This document shows positions 63,589-64,000 of a DNA stretch of 64,000 bases, piece by piece; the stretch's first letter is position 1; each line of letters starts with the position of its first letter. This stretch comes from GCA-2720975 sp964469565 (lineage in GTDB: Bacteria; Planctomycetota; UBA1135; GCA-002686595). Made by a program: the position numbers and the translations under genes. Under the pieces are notes generated by a model, which saw nothing but the letters and a program-made list of their open reading frames with translations, was not told the DNA's origin and searched no databases. The stretch is taken from NCBI GenBank assembly GCA_964469565.1, contig CAYXZD010000006.1:124001-188000 (forward strand). The letters run 5' to 3'.

Positions 63589-64000
63589 TCACTCGAAATC
63601 AACCCGCAAGGCCGGCGTAAACGTGGACCGATCCGCGGAAAGGTGATCCCGGTACCAGCCTTGGAAATACCCAGTTGAGCCGGCGAGGATGCTGGGCCGT
63701 GCGCCCAGGGGCAGGGATTCGGTGTCCACCCGGTACTTGAGCCGCCCCTTTTTCTTGGTCGAGCCGAGGCTGTCGCGGAAGTACCCGACTTGGCCGCCTA
63801 GGCACAGGTTGGTCTGACTACCAGCGGCCATGGGAATGACGACTGCATCCCGCGCCACCATGAACAGACCGAATTCACCCGGCGGGAGATCCTGAGCGAA
63901 CAGCTCCAAGTCACCGGCTCGGGCCGCGAGAGAGCCGCTGGCCGTGAGCGTGGCCCAGATCCCTGTCGAGTTCACATCGCCAGCGCAAGAGCTACTGCCA
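63589..64000 (-). CDS. C-terminal part of a secreted protein with recurring domain, cut by window end
   Basis: The frame is open from 64000 to the stop at 63589; its first visible GTG at 63975 is not a real start, because the frame continues (GSSSCAGD-VNSTG). It contains the same domain as the C-terminus of the interrupted gene at 34761: NSTG, LPPGEFGLFMVARD, CLGGQVGYF and FQGWYRD. I regard this as a domain common in secreted proteins of the group; its function is unknown. The 216 bases to the GT-C gene contain nothing else I can support. Confidence 0.85.
   Translation of the reverse strand, partial: GSSSCAGDVNSTGIWATLTASGSLAARAGDLELFAQDLPPGEFGLFMVARDAVVIPMAAGSQTNLCLGGQVGYFRDSLGSTKKKGRLKYRVDTESLPLGARPSILAGSTGYFQGWYRDHLSADRSTFTPALRVDFE

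Overview
The window is a high-GC bacterial scaffold containing one 100-base run of N. Its gene content points to a planctomycete, probably of the marine branch rich in very divergent secreted proteins. Supporting signs are sulfatases beside a formylglycine-generating-enzyme-like protein, FG-GAP and carboxypeptidase-regulatory-like secreted proteins, a miniature Hc1-type histone, a Ski2-like RNA helicase, few recognisable Shine-Dalgarno sites, and two copies of a C-terminal secreted domain (34761-36179 and 63589-64000) that I associate with that branch. The taxonomic call is inference. No rRNA, phage, IS element or CRISPR array was seen, and most of the window looks like ordinary chromosome.

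Layout. Positions 1-12 kb hold nucleic-acid enzymes (Ski2-like helicase, RecQ, RluA-type pseudouridine synthase), an HD-GYP response regulator and several secreted proteins of unknown role. Positions 12-19 kb hold a SUMF1-domain protein, a proteasome/HslV-like Ntn hydrolase, and an OPT peptide transporter next to an M17 aminopeptidase. At 19.5-21.4 kb is a futalosine-pathway menaquinone pair, mqnB-mqnD, with MqnD fused to a DUF952 domain. At 22-31.6 kb, all on the minus strand, lie selA, selD and the selenocysteine tRNA gene, interleaved with a hydrolase-like protein, a propeller lipoprotein, a glycerophosphodiesterase, two tandem acetyltransferase-like genes and an EVE-domain protein. At 31.7-36.2 kb are recJ, an unrecognised membrane protein and a phytase-esterase-like gene broken by one amber codon. 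At 36.4-42.9 kb is a cyanophycin operon (isoaspartyl dipeptidase, cyanophycinase, cyanophycin synthetase, extra Mur ligase). At 43.1-47.4 kb is a minus-strand operon headed by an FG-GAP protein whose frame is crossed by a UGA codon. At 47.5-64 kb are secreted proteins, sulfatases, DNA polymerase I, a five-cluster ferredoxin, a PHB-depolymerase-like esterase, DinB, an OleA-like thiolase, a GDSL hydrolase, a GT-C glycosyltransferase and a partial secreted protein.

The most interesting theme is selenocysteine. The window carries tRNA-Sec (UCA anticodon), SelA, and a SelD whose catalytic residue is itself encoded by an in-frame UGA (Sec19, in C-A-G-U-A-A-K). It also carries a second, unexpected UGA-crossed gene at 45679-47385. 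That UGA lies in a cysteine cluster (U-C-I-C-L-C) between FG-GAP repeats. A perfect 7-bp hairpin with a G-first apical loop follows it at the spacing expected of a bacterial SECIS. I read this as a candidate secreted selenoprotein with FG-GAP repeats and a C-terminal DsbD-N-like domain. Ordinary gene calling would split it into two ORFs.
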